A DNA stretch of 64,000 nucleotides from JAGNLV01 sp964612145. GTDB taxonomy: Bacteria > Zixibacteria > MSB-5A5 > GN15 > FEB-12. The stretch is from NCBI GenBank assembly GCA_964612145.1, contig CAZTBP010000001.1, positions 186,001 to 250,000 of the forward strand, given 5' to 3'. The notes beneath the pieces were generated by a model, which was not told the DNA's origin, made no database searches, and saw only the letters and a list, made by a program, of their open reading frames with translations. Made by a program: the position numbers and the translations under genes. How positions within the stretch are numbered: position 1 is the first letter of the stretch; each line of letters starts with the position of its first letter. This document shows, one piece after another, positions 32,018-41,111 of this stretch.

Positions 32018-32698
32018 TCAGCTCTCCTGCGGCCGGTCCGGTAGCTCGATATCAAGCACCGCTTCCTCGGTCTCCCCGGCCTGCGCCACCACCGTGCCGT
32101 CGGACTGCACTACCATCGAACTTCCGCCGAATTCGTTCGTGCCGTCATCGCCAACCGCGTTAATCCCGATCACGGTCGCGCCGGTCTCTTTGGCCCGTTC
32201 CGTCAACAGTCGCCGGTAGTCATCAATTCGCACTCTTGGGAAGGCCGCCGGTATCACTATGTACGGCACGCACAACTGCGCCAGCCGGGTGAATACGTCC
32301 GGAAATCGAATATCGTAGCAGATTGCCGCCCCAAAACTCGCCAGCGGCGTCTCGAAAAGCCCCGGTGCCGTCCCCGGCTGATAGACTTGGTCTTCATTAA
32401 ACGGCGGAAACAGGTTGATCTTGTTATACAGCGAATACCGACCGTCCTGATAATACACGTATGAATTGTAGAAGACATCGCCCTCCTGGCGCGCCGCGCC
32501 GAACATTACTCCGATATCAAATGCGCTAAGTTCATCCAGCCACTTCTGCAGCGGCGGCACCTCGCGCGGCTCATAGAGACACCCGGTCGCTGATAACTCG
32601 CAAAAACAGACCAAATCCAGCCCGGTACCATCGGCCGTAGATACATAGTCGCCAAATCCGGTTGTATTGATGTCTTTTTGTACTATTCGCAGTCTCAT
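32018..32698 (-). CDS. Carbon-nitrogen hydrolase (nitrilase superfamily)
   Basis: A 226-residue nitrilase-superfamily amidase. The Glu-Lys-Cys triad is E34 (CFCELSATG), K93 (YNKINLFPPF) and C127 (AAICYDIRFPD). It is short for the family (usually 260-280) but has all three motif blocks and ends in VLDIELPD. Likely hydrolyses an amide of unknown identity in the cytosol. TAGGAG lies before the ATG; an earlier frame extension has no support. It begins a two-gene unit with the HD-Pnk-like gene. Confidence 0.88.
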   Translation of the reverse strand: MRLRIVQKDINTTGFGDYVSTADGTGLDLVCFCELSATGCLYEPREVPPLQKWLDELSAFDIGVMFGAARQEGDVFYNSYVYYQDGRYSLYNKINLFPPFNEDQVYQPGTAPGLFETPLASFGAAICYDIRFPDVFTRLAQLCVPYIVIPAAFPRVRIDDYRRLLTERAKETGATVIGINAVGDDGTNEFGGSSMVVQSDGTVVAQAGETEEAVLDIELPDRPQES

Positions 32699-33041
32699 AC
32701 AAACTCCTAACAGTTTGGGAGGCAACAATCTCACTTTATGGTTACACACCGGCGCAGAAAATGTCAACCGTCTTGAAAGTCCACATTTAGCCTTGACTAA
32801 AATCGCCACCAGACTTATACTGATTATAGTAAGAACAGTCTACGATCCCCACCGCTTTGATCCGCCAATCAAGCCGGAGGAGGAGCATCAACATGCAGAG
32901 CATCATAGCCTTACGGATTACGTAAGGTCCTCTTTACAGGTCTTTTTGCGATACATCCGCCGGATAACTGCTGTGTCTGAGAATCGTCGCCGGATCATGG
33001 GCTCGACTAAAGGGAAGACCGGATGCACACGTTCACACGAA

Positions 33042-33119
33042 CTGTTCCTGAATGTGACCGACCTCACCGGTCTGGTCGACTTTTTGTTCCGCAACGGCGG
33101 ACCACCACCGCCGTGTTAG
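33042..33119 (+). pseudogene. Orphan dockerin half-repeat, gene relic
   Basis: The frame reads LFLNVTDLTGLVDFLFRNGGPPPPC then TAG. This is the second half of a dockerin repeat as found at the ends of the two large secreted proteins nearby. Upstream of it in the same frame there is no further repeat, signal peptide or start with a ribosome-binding site. It looks like the tail of a deleted secreted-protein gene. Confidence 0.7.
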
Positions 33120-33168
33120 GGAACCAGGCTGATTTAGCCTTGGATTAAATGAATTTCGTTCCTATATT

Positions 33169-33191
33169 GGAGTGGGCGTAATGCCCACTCC
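33169..33191. repeat. Perfect inverted repeat in the leader of the large secreted protein
   Basis: GGAGTGGGC, loop GTAAT, GCCCACTCC: nine pairs. No T run follows, so it is more likely an mRNA structure or operator than a terminator. It is 27 bases before the start codon. Confidence 0.7.
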
Positions 33192-33217
33192 AGTCATATC
33201 AAATCCAGGGAGGAAAA

Positions 33218-36200
33218 ATGTTACGACCCGCTCACTGTTGCCTCGTAACCGCCGCAATCCTCATCCTCGCGGGATCGATTTTCGCCGCGCAGTCGCCCTC
33301 TCCCGACCGTCGAGTCATCGATCCCCTCGTCTATAAATCCGTTCATTATGCTTTCCCCGGTGAACCCGAAGCCCGCGAAGGCACTGCTGTCCCGGTCAAA
33401 CAGCCGCTCGGCTATGCCCCGGCCACCAGCTCTCCCGGCGCGCTTGTGGGCGTCACCTGGTACGATGACCAGTCCAACGGCACCATCGGCCGCCTCATCA
33501 ACTGGGGTACCCACGACTCCCCGGACACGGCTATTGTGCATTTCAGCTGGATGTACCTCCCCGGCCCGGCGTTTGACAACCGCTCCTACCGCTACCGCCC
33601 TTACGACCTCACCAACAGCCAGTGGGGCGCACCGGTCAATATTCAGGATACGTCCGAATATGGTGGTTATGTCGGGATAGACCGCACCAATGACAACCGC
33701 GCCGTGGTCGGTGGTCACCGTTCCGCTCCGGGAAAGAACTACACCTCGACTTTCTACTGGGATACCGGCCCCGGCGTCGGGTTCTTCACGAATGAATCAG
33801 CCGTCCCGGATTCGGTAGAAAGCTACCCGCAGGCATCGGGAGGCAGAGTCCTCTGGCCGAAATTCCGCTATGTCGAAGGTCCGACCGATACTGTCCTGCA
33901 TGTGATCGCCCAGCAGGCACTGCTTGATGCCGGCGACCCGCAGGCCATTTACTACTTCCGCCGTATCGGCGCCGACAACGACCCAAGCGCCTACTGGGAC
34001 TACCCGCCTTACGTAATTGACTCGATTTACACGCTCTCGCACGATATCGACGCCACCGATGACGGCAAGGTCGCTATCACCTGGACCGCCAACCTCCCCT
34101 GCTCACCGGCCGACCCGGACACCGCCTCAGGATACGAGTGCCGCCAGTTCGTCCAGTGGGATAACGACGTTTACTACCAGATATCCAATGACTACGGCGT
34201 CACCTGGGAACCGCGAATTAATGTAACCAATTACATCACAACCGAAGGTGTCTCCGACTCCTTCCGCGCCTTCGCTGACCTTTCGGCCCTCATCGATGCC
34301 AACAACGATTTCCATGTCGTCTGGAACGCCCGCTTCTGGCCGGCTGATGCCAACAACGGCGGTGATGCCGGCCTGGATCGCGGCAAGCTTTTCCATTGGT
34401 CCGAAAACGCCCCCGACATTCGCACCGTCCACAATTTTCTCTGGGACCAGCAGGTCTGCAACGGCGGCGCCTGGAATCTCAATGTCGGCAAGTTCACTGT
34501 CTCCGAATGCAACGGACGCCTCTACACCGTTTTCAGCCAGTTCAACGATGGCGCCTCCGGCCTCTACGATGACTGCGCCACCAGCAGTCAACCCGGCTTC
34601 CCGCAAGGTGCCGCCAACGGCGACCTCTGGGTTACTGTGTCCGATGACGGCGGCTACACCTGGGACCCCGCCCGCAACCTGACCAACAGCTACACCCCCG
34701 GCTGTGACTCAGTCGGCGGCTCCGGCGGCCCGTGTGAATCCGATGTTTGGCCCTCGTCCGCCGAACAGGGATCCGCTGTTGCCGCCAACCCAGCCGATGC
34801 GGTGGTTGAAGTTGTCGTACCGGCCGGCGGCGTCGACAACGGCTATTATCTCGATGTGCAGTATATCGATGACCCCAGCGCCGGCGGCATCGTGCACGGC
34901 GAGGGCTTCTGGCAGCAAGCCAATGTCCGCTGGTTCCGCCTCGCGTGTGTACAAGCGCAGCAGATTCCGAACCTGACAGTCCAACCGGACAACATCGAGG
35001 ATTTCGTTCCCACCTGCAGTGCCGCCTCGTACGATGTGGTCCTGACCAACCTCGGTACCTCTGAGGTCACTTACAATGTCGTAATCGAGGAAGACCCCAG
35101 CGCCTATTCCGGCTGGCTGACAGTCGAAGGCTTCTCGGGATTTGTCAGTTCGGGCCTCAACAACATTGACACCGGCCAGGTTCTGCTCAACGCCTCCGGC
35201 GTCATCTGCGACTTCATTTCCACCTACGTCTCCGGCCGCGTCATCGTCCAAAGCAACGATCCTTCCTCACCGGACACCATCCCGGTCGAGGCCTACTTCA
35301 CGGCTGGTTCAGCCGAATGCTGGGAACCCGATACCCTGTCCACGACCTGCCTCAGCCTCGTTACCCTGCCCAATGCCTCGGTCGGTAATCAGGGTACCGG
35401 TAAAGTCAATATGGACTATGTCAACAGCGGCGATTGTGACACGACCGCCGATGTTTACCTCTACGACGGCTCTCCGTTCGTTGGCTGGGTCGACGGCGCC
35501 GATACGGTCATGTATTTCTCAGTATACGGCAATTCCGCCCTCAGCGAAGTGGGGTTCCTGCCGCTGGATTGCGGCGAAAAGACTGTCACACCTGATTGGG
35601 AGCAGTATACCTCACAGGTCATGACCCGTGATTCGTCGGTCACACTGGAGCGCACCACTTACGCCCCCACCAATCCCGACACCTGCAACTTCGTCATACA
35701 GGAACTCCGTGTCTACTCCACCGACTGCACCACCCTCGATGCCATCACTATCGGCGATGTCATCGACTGGGACATCCCTGCAGATACCGGTAATCGAAAC
35801 GGCTCCGGCTGGGATGACAACCAAAATCTCGTCTGGCAGTACGGCGCCGAATACGACCAGGACGACACCACCGAATGCCAGGACAACGACGCCCGCTACG
35901 GCGGTATGCATCTTGTGGGACTCTTTACCAAAGACGCTGACTATAATAGAATATACTCGCCCTTCGCCGCGTTTACTGCCGACAACCCGACCTACGTCTA
36001 CAACAAACCGTACGGGCTCGACCCGGCAGAATACTACACCCTTATCGACAGCAGCCCCGGCTACTCCAAATACGCCAGTGCCCACCCGGACTCGCAGTTC
36101 GTTGACCTGCATATGTCCATGGCCTACGTGCATCAATACACTCTGGACGTTGGCGACACGCTGGTGGTTTACACCGCGCTTATTTCGCAGGAGAACGGGA

Positions 36201-36493
36201 CAGAGTCATCGTTTGTCAATCTGAGCCAGGCGGCAGATAATTGGGCCTGCGACTATGCTATTCCTTCTCAAGCATGCTTCGGCTGCTGTGTTTACGCCGG
36301 CGATTTCAATCATGATGGCGGCGTGAGTATCAGCGACCTCACCGCTTTGGTCGATTTCCTCTTCCGAGGCGGCCCGAGTGCTCCCTGTCCCGATGAGGCC
36401 GACGCCGACGGCAGCGGCCAGATCGCCGTTTCCGACGTCACCTACATCGTTGACTTCCTGTTCCGGGGCGGCCCCCCGCCGATCTGCCCGTAG
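33218..36493 (+). CDS. Large secreted protein with BNR/Asp-box repeats and dockerin tail
   Basis: A 1091-residue protein with a signal peptide (VTAAILILAGSIFAA). Residues about 60-590 look like a sialidase-type beta-propeller, with Asp-box motifs ISNDYGVTWEP (near 320) and VSDDGGYTWDP (near 473). Residues 600-720 and 730-850 are beta-sandwich domains, the first like ASH/abnormal-spindle type (VVLTNLGTSEVTYNV). Two dockerin loops close the chain: DFNHDGGVSISD and DADGSGQIAVSD, each followed by VDFLFRGG, ending PPPICP. Catalytic residues of sialidases were not identified, so a binding or surface role is as likely as glycoside hydrolysis. GGGAGG precedes the ATG. Confidence 0.82.
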   Translation: MLRPAHCCLVTAAILILAGSIFAAQSPSPDRRVIDPLVYKSVHYAFPGEPEAREGTAVPVKQPLGYAPATSSPGALVGVTWYDDQSNGTIGRLINWGTHDSPDTAIVHFSWMYLPGPAFDNRSYRYRPYDLTNSQWGAPVNIQDTSEYGGYVGIDRTNDNRAVVGGHRSAPGKNYTSTFYWDTGPGVGFFTNESAVPDSVESYPQASGGRVLWPKFRYVEGPTDTVLHVIAQQALLDAGDPQAIYYFRRIGADNDPSAYWDYPPYVIDSIYTLSHDIDATDDGKVAITWTANLPCSPADPDTASGYECRQFVQWDNDVYYQISNDYGVTWEPRINVTNYITTEGVSDSFRAFADLSALIDANNDFHVVWNARFWPADANNGGDAGLDRGKLFHWSENAPDIRTVHNFLWDQQVCNGGAWNLNVGKFTVSECNGRLYTVFSQFNDGASGLYDDCATSSQPGFPQGAANGDLWVTVSDDGGYTWDPARNLTNSYTPGCDSVGGSGGPCESDVWPSSAEQGSAVAANPADAVVEVVVPAGGVDNGYYLDVQYIDDPSAGGIVHGEGFWQQANVRWFRLACVQAQQIPNLTVQPDNIEDFVPTCSAASYDVVLTNLGTSEVTYNVVIEEDPSAYSGWLTVEGFSGFVSSGLNNIDTGQVLLNASGVICDFISTYVSGRVIVQSNDPSSPDTIPVEAYFTAGSAECWEPDTLSTTCLSLVTLPNASVGNQGTGKVNMDYVNSGDCDTTADVYLYDGSPFVGWVDGADTVMYFSVYGNSALSEVGFLPLDCGEKTVTPDWEQYTSQVMTRDSSVTLERTTYAPTNPDTCNFVIQELRVYSTDCTTLDAITIGDVIDWDIPADTGNRNGSGWDDNQNLVWQYGAEYDQDDTTECQDNDARYGGMHLVGLFTKDADYNRIYSPFAAFTADNPTYVYNKPYGLDPAEYYTLIDSSPGYSKYASAHPDSQFVDLHMSMAYVHQYTLDVGDTLVVYTALISQENGTESSFVNLSQAADNWACDYAIPSQACFGCCVYAGDFNHDGGVSISDLTALVDFLFRGGPSAPCPDEADADGSGQIAVSDVTYIVDFLFRGGPPPICP

Positions 36494-36523
36494 TGGAACG
36501 AGAGCACGGGTTCAAAACGTCCG

Positions 36524-36560
36524 AAAGGCCGGGTCGATCAAATCGACCCGGCCTTTCCTA
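36524..36560 (+). terminator. Strong terminator after the large secreted protein
   Basis: A perfect 14-pair stem (AAAGGCCGGGTCGA with TCGACCCGGCCTTT) and loop TCAAA, 30 bases past the stop. Confidence 0.88.
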
Positions 36561-36713
36561 TAATGACACCGGCTGTCGCAATTTTCGCCACATCCTTGAC
36601 GCCGCTCAATTTAATGCCGAGTATAGTCGATACTATCTGAAGGAACTTCACTTCCGGGCAATGACAACAAAGACCGCACGGGATACGGTCGGAACCAAAA
36701 AGGGGCCAATGAA

Positions 36714-37076
36714 ATGAAGATACTCGTTGTCGATGACGAACAGATGATCCGTGATCTGGCAGTCAAGATACTAACCCGCGCCGGTCACGAGGTCATGACC
36801 GCTGAATCCGGTCGCGAAGGCATCGCCGCTTTTGAGAAAAGTGCAGACGAAATCGGCCTTGTCTTGATGGATGTGACCCTCAACGACCTTTCCGGCACCG
36901 ACGCTATTCGCGAAATCCGACTTATCTCGCCGGACATTCCCTGCATCCTGTCCAGCGGGCGCAATTTTGAGGAGATTACGCTCCCCGGCGACCTCGTGGG
37001 ACAAATCCACTACCTGGAAAAACCATACCGCGCCAGGCAGCTTTCCTCCCTGGTCAACGACATCCTCGAGATATAG
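36714..37076 (+). CDS. Single-domain response regulator (CheY-like receiver)
   Basis: A 120-residue receiver domain with no output module. Acidic pocket D7-D8-E9, phospho-acceptor D53 (LVLMDVTLNDLSG), Ser near CILSSGR and K in LEKPYRARQL are all in place. It resembles receivers that end hybrid histidine kinases. AGGGG lies eight bases before the ATG. No kinase or chemotaxis gene is near; the substrate-binding/TolC fusion begins 120 bases downstream. Confidence 0.88.
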   Translation: MKILVVDDEQMIRDLAVKILTRAGHEVMTAESGREGIAAFEKSADEIGLVLMDVTLNDLSGTDAIREIRLISPDIPCILSSGRNFEEITLPGDLVGQIHYLEKPYRARQLSSLVNDILEI

Positions 37077-37196
37077 CAGTTTGCCCGCCGTACCGTCAAA
37101 CGGTACGGCAGAAGAAAAATCCCTTTAACAGCCGAATCGTTTTGCCTATTATCTTCTGATAAACGTCTGTTACGCAAATCAGGAGATTATTACTAA

Positions 37197-39551
37197 ATGC
37201 GTCGTACCCTCATGCTTCTCTTACCCGTTCTTTTTGGTTTCTGTCTCAGTGCCACAATGTTATCGGCCCAGAAGCCCGTCCAGATCCGGCTCGGCTACTT
37301 TCAGGGTGGGGATCACCCCGTCCACTCTCTCCTGCGTGAGGAATTCACCCGGCAGCTGATAAACATGACCCCGGCCGATACCGAATTTGTTTTTGCCCCT
37401 CAGGGTTATGCCTCCGCCTCCTGGAACCGCGACAGTAGTAAGTTTTACGCGCAACGCCTGACGAATACACCCGGGCTGGACATTATCATTGCTGTCGGAC
37501 CCTGGGTCGTAGAAGACTTGCTCGAAGCGGGCGAAACCCGCCCGATAGTAGGTTTCCGTCAGCTCGACCCGTACGGCACAGGGCTGATCGATACCACGAC
37601 CGGACGCCCGATCGCCAAGAACCTGACCGTGCAAGACATGCCCGCTAAAATCGAAGACGATATCGCGGTCCTGCATCGGCTGGTACCGTTTGAGCGTCTT
37701 GGTGTCATGTTCTTTGCCTCCAATCCAGAAGAGCGGGAAGCTGTCATGGAGCGTATCAATAATGTTGCCGGTCAGCTCGGAGCCGAAGTCTTTGTCGGGC
37801 TCGGCGAAAACCGTGCGGGTACCTACGCTTATTTCAACGCCTACAGCAATCTCGATAAGCCGGTCGATGTCGTCTACCTCGGACCACTCTGGGGAATGGA
37901 CATTGTCAAAATAAAGGAGTTCCTGACCATGCTTTCGCGCGATGGCGTCCCTGCTTTTACCTGGGAGGGCAAGTTCCTCACCAGCCGTGGCGCACTCGGC
38001 ACCAACTACGCTTACGGCGTCGTCTCCGAGGCCCGTTACCAGGTTCTCAAAACGCTGGCCATCGCCCGGGGCGAAACTCCTGCCGACCTGGAAGTAACCT
38101 ACCGCGGCGGCTCGGCCCTGGCTCTCAACGCCAAAACCATCGATAACTGTAACCTGGAAATTCCGTCCGAGGCGCTTCTCTCCGCCGAGGTCTTCCCCGC
38201 CCCGACCGAGAACGCCCAGTGGTTCAGCCTCGTCGAGGCGCTAAACCGCGCCTCGACCACCAATCCCGGCTACCTTGCAACGTATGACGCCATCGAAGCC
38301 GCCTCGCAGGCCGCTCGCCGCGAAGCCGCCGAATACTGGCCGCATCTCTCTGTCGAAGGCGTCGCCGGCTATCGCGACGACCATACCCTGAACAATACTG
38401 TCGAGCCAATTGACAATGAGCACTACCGCGCCAGTTTCGTGCTTGAACAGAAGATATTCTCACTCGAAACGCTTCGAAACAAACGCATCGCCGCGAAACA
38501 AAAACAAATCGAGGAACTCGACCAATCGCAGGCGCAGCTTGATCTCGACCTCGCTGTGACCGCCGCGTATCTCAACGACCTGCGCGCCCGTGAGGCACTC
38601 GGCGCCGAACGACGGTTCCGCGAACTCATCGAACGCTCCCTCGAATTAGCCGCAGCCCGATGGCACCTTCAGGGAACCGGTGAGGCCGCCATGATTCGCT
38701 GGCAAAGCGAACGCCAGCAGTCCATTGTTCGGCTCCTCGAAGCGGAAAACGCCGCCAACGTCAGCCGCCTCATGCTCTCCCTGCTGATCAATCTTCCGTT
38801 GGAGACCCCGGTTGCACTGGATACCGCCGTCGCATCGACTAAGAAACTCGCCGTTGACTACGAACTGCTCTCGCCTTTGTCGGTCAAGCCGAAGGCTCGC
38901 CGCAACCTGCAGTCGTTTCTAGTTAATGCCGCACAATCAAACAGCCCCGCCCTGGCAACTTCTGACGTAAATATCGATCTCGCCCGCGCCCGGCTGAACA
39001 AAAACCAGGCTCGCTACTGGCCCTCGCTGGACCTCCGCGCCGCCTTCAACTTGGTCGATGGGATCGATGACGGAATTGGTGTTATCGAGGAAAAGCACGA
39101 TACCTGGTCAGTCATAGGCCGACTGAATTTCCCGCTCTTCAGCGGCGGCTCCCGCTACCGCGAAAAGGCCCGCCTCAAAGCCACTATATCCGAGATGGAA
39201 TTCAAACGCGACGCCGAATCCCTCAACCTCATGGGTGATGTCCGCTCGGCGGTCGGCCGCCTCGTCACCCGAATTTCCACTCTCCCGCGAAACACCAACG
39301 CCAGAGACCTCGCCATGCACAGCCTCACCCTCGTGCTGCATGACTACGACGGGGGCAAGGCTGATATCGGTGACGTCATCGAAGCCTACCGGTCGGCAAG
39401 GGAATATGAGCTGGCTGAAATTGAAAGCCGGTATGACTACTTCATGGCGATGGCACGACTCGTGCATGACGTCGGCTGGTCCGCCTCCGCCAATTTCCGC
39501 ACGTTCTACGATGAATTCCATCTGGGAACACGGAAACTACTCGGACCCTGA
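37197..39551 (+). CDS. Fusion of ABC_sub_bind-like domain and TolC-like outer membrane protein
   Basis: A 784-residue exported protein. After a signal peptide (LMLLLPVLFGFCLSATMLSA), residues 28-330 follow the ABC_sub_bind layout (type I substrate-binding, the family of tryptophan/tyrosine binding proteins). LGYFQGGDHP is the first strand; LDIIIAVGPWVVED, RPIVGFRQLDPYGTG, and RLGVMFFASNPEE follow. Residues 345-784 form a TolC/OEP domain: two copies of a helical hairpin pattern with REAAEYWPHLSVEG and NQARYWPSLDLRAAF, and GRLNFPLFSGGSRY. The join is in one frame with no internal start signal. A receptor fused to an outer-membrane channel is an unusual architecture. The stop is three bases from the convergent phosphatidyltransferase stop. 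Confidence 0.82.
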   Translation: MRRTLMLLLPVLFGFCLSATMLSAQKPVQIRLGYFQGGDHPVHSLLREEFTRQLINMTPADTEFVFAPQGYASASWNRDSSKFYAQRLTNTPGLDIIIAVGPWVVEDLLEAGETRPIVGFRQLDPYGTGLIDTTTGRPIAKNLTVQDMPAKIEDDIAVLHRLVPFERLGVMFFASNPEEREAVMERINNVAGQLGAEVFVGLGENRAGTYAYFNAYSNLDKPVDVVYLGPLWGMDIVKIKEFLTMLSRDGVPAFTWEGKFLTSRGALGTNYAYGVVSEARYQVLKTLAIARGETPADLEVTYRGGSALALNAKTIDNCNLEIPSEALLSAEVFPAPTENAQWFSLVEALNRASTTNPGYLATYDAIEAASQAARREAAEYWPHLSVEGVAGYRDDHTLNNTVEPIDNEHYRASFVLEQKIFSLETLRNKRIAAKQKQIEELDQSQAQLDLDLAVTAAYLNDLRAREALGAERRFRELIERSLELAAARWHLQGTGEAAMIRWQSERQQSIVRLLEAENAANVSRLMLSLLINLPLETPVALDTAVASTKKLAVDYELLSPLSVKPKARRNLQSFLVNAAQSNSPALATSDVNIDLARARLNKNQARYWPSLDLRAAFNLVDGIDDGIGVIEEKHDTWSVIGRLNFPLFSGGSRYREKARLKATISEMEFKRDAESLNLMGDVRSAVGRLVTRISTLPRNTNARDLAMHSLTLVLHDYDGGKADIGDVIEAYRSAREYELAEIESRYDYFMAMARLVHDVGWSASANFRTFYDEFHLGTRKLLGP

Positions 39552-39553
39552 GC

Positions 39554-40216
39554 TCATCCCGAGAAAGAACGAGAGGCGTAGACCAGCCATCGCACCAATT
39601 CCCACAAGTACAGGAGCGAGAATCCTGCCAGAGCCGCCAGACGGGCATAGCGATACGATGGACGATCCTCGAAGGTCGGCACTCCCTCCCCGCACTTGAC
39701 CTTAATGAACACCCGCGCATAAAGAACCGTCGAGAGCGCGATTAGCGCCACCGTAATCGGAGTGAGTACCGTAATCCCCCAGTCGAACCGGATCACGTAA
39801 CTCCCCAGCAGTGCGGCAATCGCTGTAAATGTGTACTTGCCCGTTATGTTGGAACTGACCGTAACTTTCTTTCCCCGCAGGAGCACCAGCCCCCCAACCA
39901 GAATTAACAGGTCCCGCCCGACTATAATGGCCGCGAGCCACAACGGCAAATCCCTGAACAGCACCAGCAAAACCAGCAATGCCGCCGCCATCGCCTTGTC
40001 GGCCAGCGGATCCAGTGTTTTGCCCAAATTGCTTACCAGCCCCATTCGCCGCGCCAGCATCCCATCCAGACTGTCGGTCACCCCCGCCACTATCAGCAGG
40101 ATCGCACAGATTAAGGTCGAGGTGTCATCGCCCTTCCACAGGAAATACCCGATCACCGGCGTGATAGCAATCCTCGAAAGACTCAGCAGATTTGGCAGTC
40201 GCCACAATTCCGACAC
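39554..40216 (-). CDS. CDP-alcohol phosphatidyltransferase (PgsA-like)
   Basis: The CDP-alcohol motif D-G-x2-A-R-x8-G-x3-D-x3-D is complete in SLDGMLARRMGLVSNLGK then TLDPLADK. Five to six membrane helices follow (ALLVLLVLFRDLPLWLAAII and others), and LPNLLSLSRIAITPVIGYFL is the usual N-terminal segment. It makes a phospholipid such as phosphatidylglycerol phosphate or cardiolipin precursor in the inner membrane. The chosen GTG encodes a start VSELWRLPNLLS like PgsA; a TTG 24 codons upstream would add a basic extension. It stands alone between convergent and divergent neighbours. Confidence 0.85.
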   Translation of the reverse strand: MSELWRLPNLLSLSRIAITPVIGYFLWKGDDTSTLICAILLIVAGVTDSLDGMLARRMGLVSNLGKTLDPLADKAMAAALLVLLVLFRDLPLWLAAIIVGRDLLILVGGLVLLRGKKVTVSSNITGKYTFTAIAALLGSYVIRFDWGITVLTPITVALIALSTVLYARVFIKVKCGEGVPTFEDRPSYRYARLAALAGFSLLYLWELVRWLVYASRSFSG

Positions 40217-40482
40217 GTAATTCCCGTCTCTTCTCTTTACGGTTCTTTGGCTTTGCTCAAAGCTACGCAACCATCGGCTTTCAGGCAAGCAGGATGGCAG
40301 ACATTGGGATTACCGCAGACAAAGTATAGGCGCCTCCCCACACCTCGATCGGCAACAAGCCCTCGCCGGGGCACGTAATCCGCTTTCACCCATAGACATA
40401 CGCCGCCAAAACAACAATGGCATTGTCGTTGCTCAATAACTGTTTCAATGCAAGTTAACTCACTTTGAAACGGGGTGATATT

Positions 40483-41010
40483 ATGTCCACCAAGAACTTA
40501 GTCACTGTCTGTCTGGCCCTGGTCTGCCTGCTGGGTGCAGTAGCACCAGTCCAGGCCCAGGAAAGCGCGACCATTCAAGCTCTCGCCACTGTCATGGCCG
40601 CTCTCACCGTCACCGGTACCAATGACCTCAATTTCGGAACCGTCACACCGGGTGCCTCGGCCACCGTCTTGCCCTCCGATGTCGGCCCGGCCGGTGAGTT
40701 CACTATAACCGGGTCTCCCGCTGCCGAAATGACTCTGGAATTTACTCTTCCGGATTCATTGCGGACCGGTGGCGGAGCCGCGATGGATGTCGTGTTTGGA
40801 TCCACCGACGCGACCTACGAAGACGGCACCGGCGGCGGCCAGGCTGCACCGGCCGGAACCGTCAATCCGCTGATCGTGGAAACATCCAATATCGGCGCCG
40901 GCGGTACCTATACTGTCTGGATTGGCGGACGGGTCGACCCGACGGTCTCCCAGAGCGGCGGTTCCTATGCCGGGACTATCACGCTGACCGTTACCTTAAC
41001 CGGAAACTAA
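40483..41010 (+). CDS. Exported DUF4402-type subunit 1 of the fimbria-like locus
   Basis: A 175-residue protein with a signal peptide ending at VQAQ. A single DUF4402-like beta domain follows: a start strand TIQALATVMAALTVTGTNDLNFGTV, a PGASATV turn, a central EFTITGSPAAEMTLEF, and the terminal YTVWIGGRVDPTVSQSGGSYAGT before the last strand. It lacks Cys. It shares the LxFG and (Y/W)xGG(K/R) blocks with four further proteins downstream but is the most divergent. Proposed as a pilin-like structural subunit. GGGGTGA precedes the ATG. A GTTTCAA/TTGAAAC inverted repeat spans the leader. Confidence 0.78.
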   Translation: MSTKNLVTVCLALVCLLGAVAPVQAQESATIQALATVMAALTVTGTNDLNFGTVTPGASATVLPSDVGPAGEFTITGSPAAEMTLEFTLPDSLRTGGGAAMDVVFGSTDATYEDGTGGGQAAPAGTVNPLIVETSNIGAGGTYTVWIGGRVDPTVSQSGGSYAGTITLTVTLTGN

Positions 41011-41111
41011 GACGGCGTGACTAGACATCCGGGCGGCTCAATGCTGCCTTGACAAAATCGACTTCCACGGTATCTTGATGATGTACCAACCCGGTCTCAT
41101 CAGGAGCCATC

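Larger units (their letters stand above)
32699..33217. other. Gene-poor interval with dockerin relic
   Basis: About 520 bases between the nitrilase-family gene and the large secreted protein. The first 330 bases show no coding signal. A dockerin-like relic ends at 33119. A perfect hairpin and a GGGAGG site belonging to the next gene follow. Confidence 0.6.

Noticed and set aside
32667..33043. Upstream part of the frame that ends in the dockerin relic
   Set aside because: Its start is inside the divergent nitrilase-family gene and the sequence lacks signal peptide or domain; only the tail is gene-derived.
36493..36717. Short plus-strand frame before the CheY-like gene
   Set aside because: It runs through a perfect terminator hairpin and has no ribosome-binding site or recognisable sequence.
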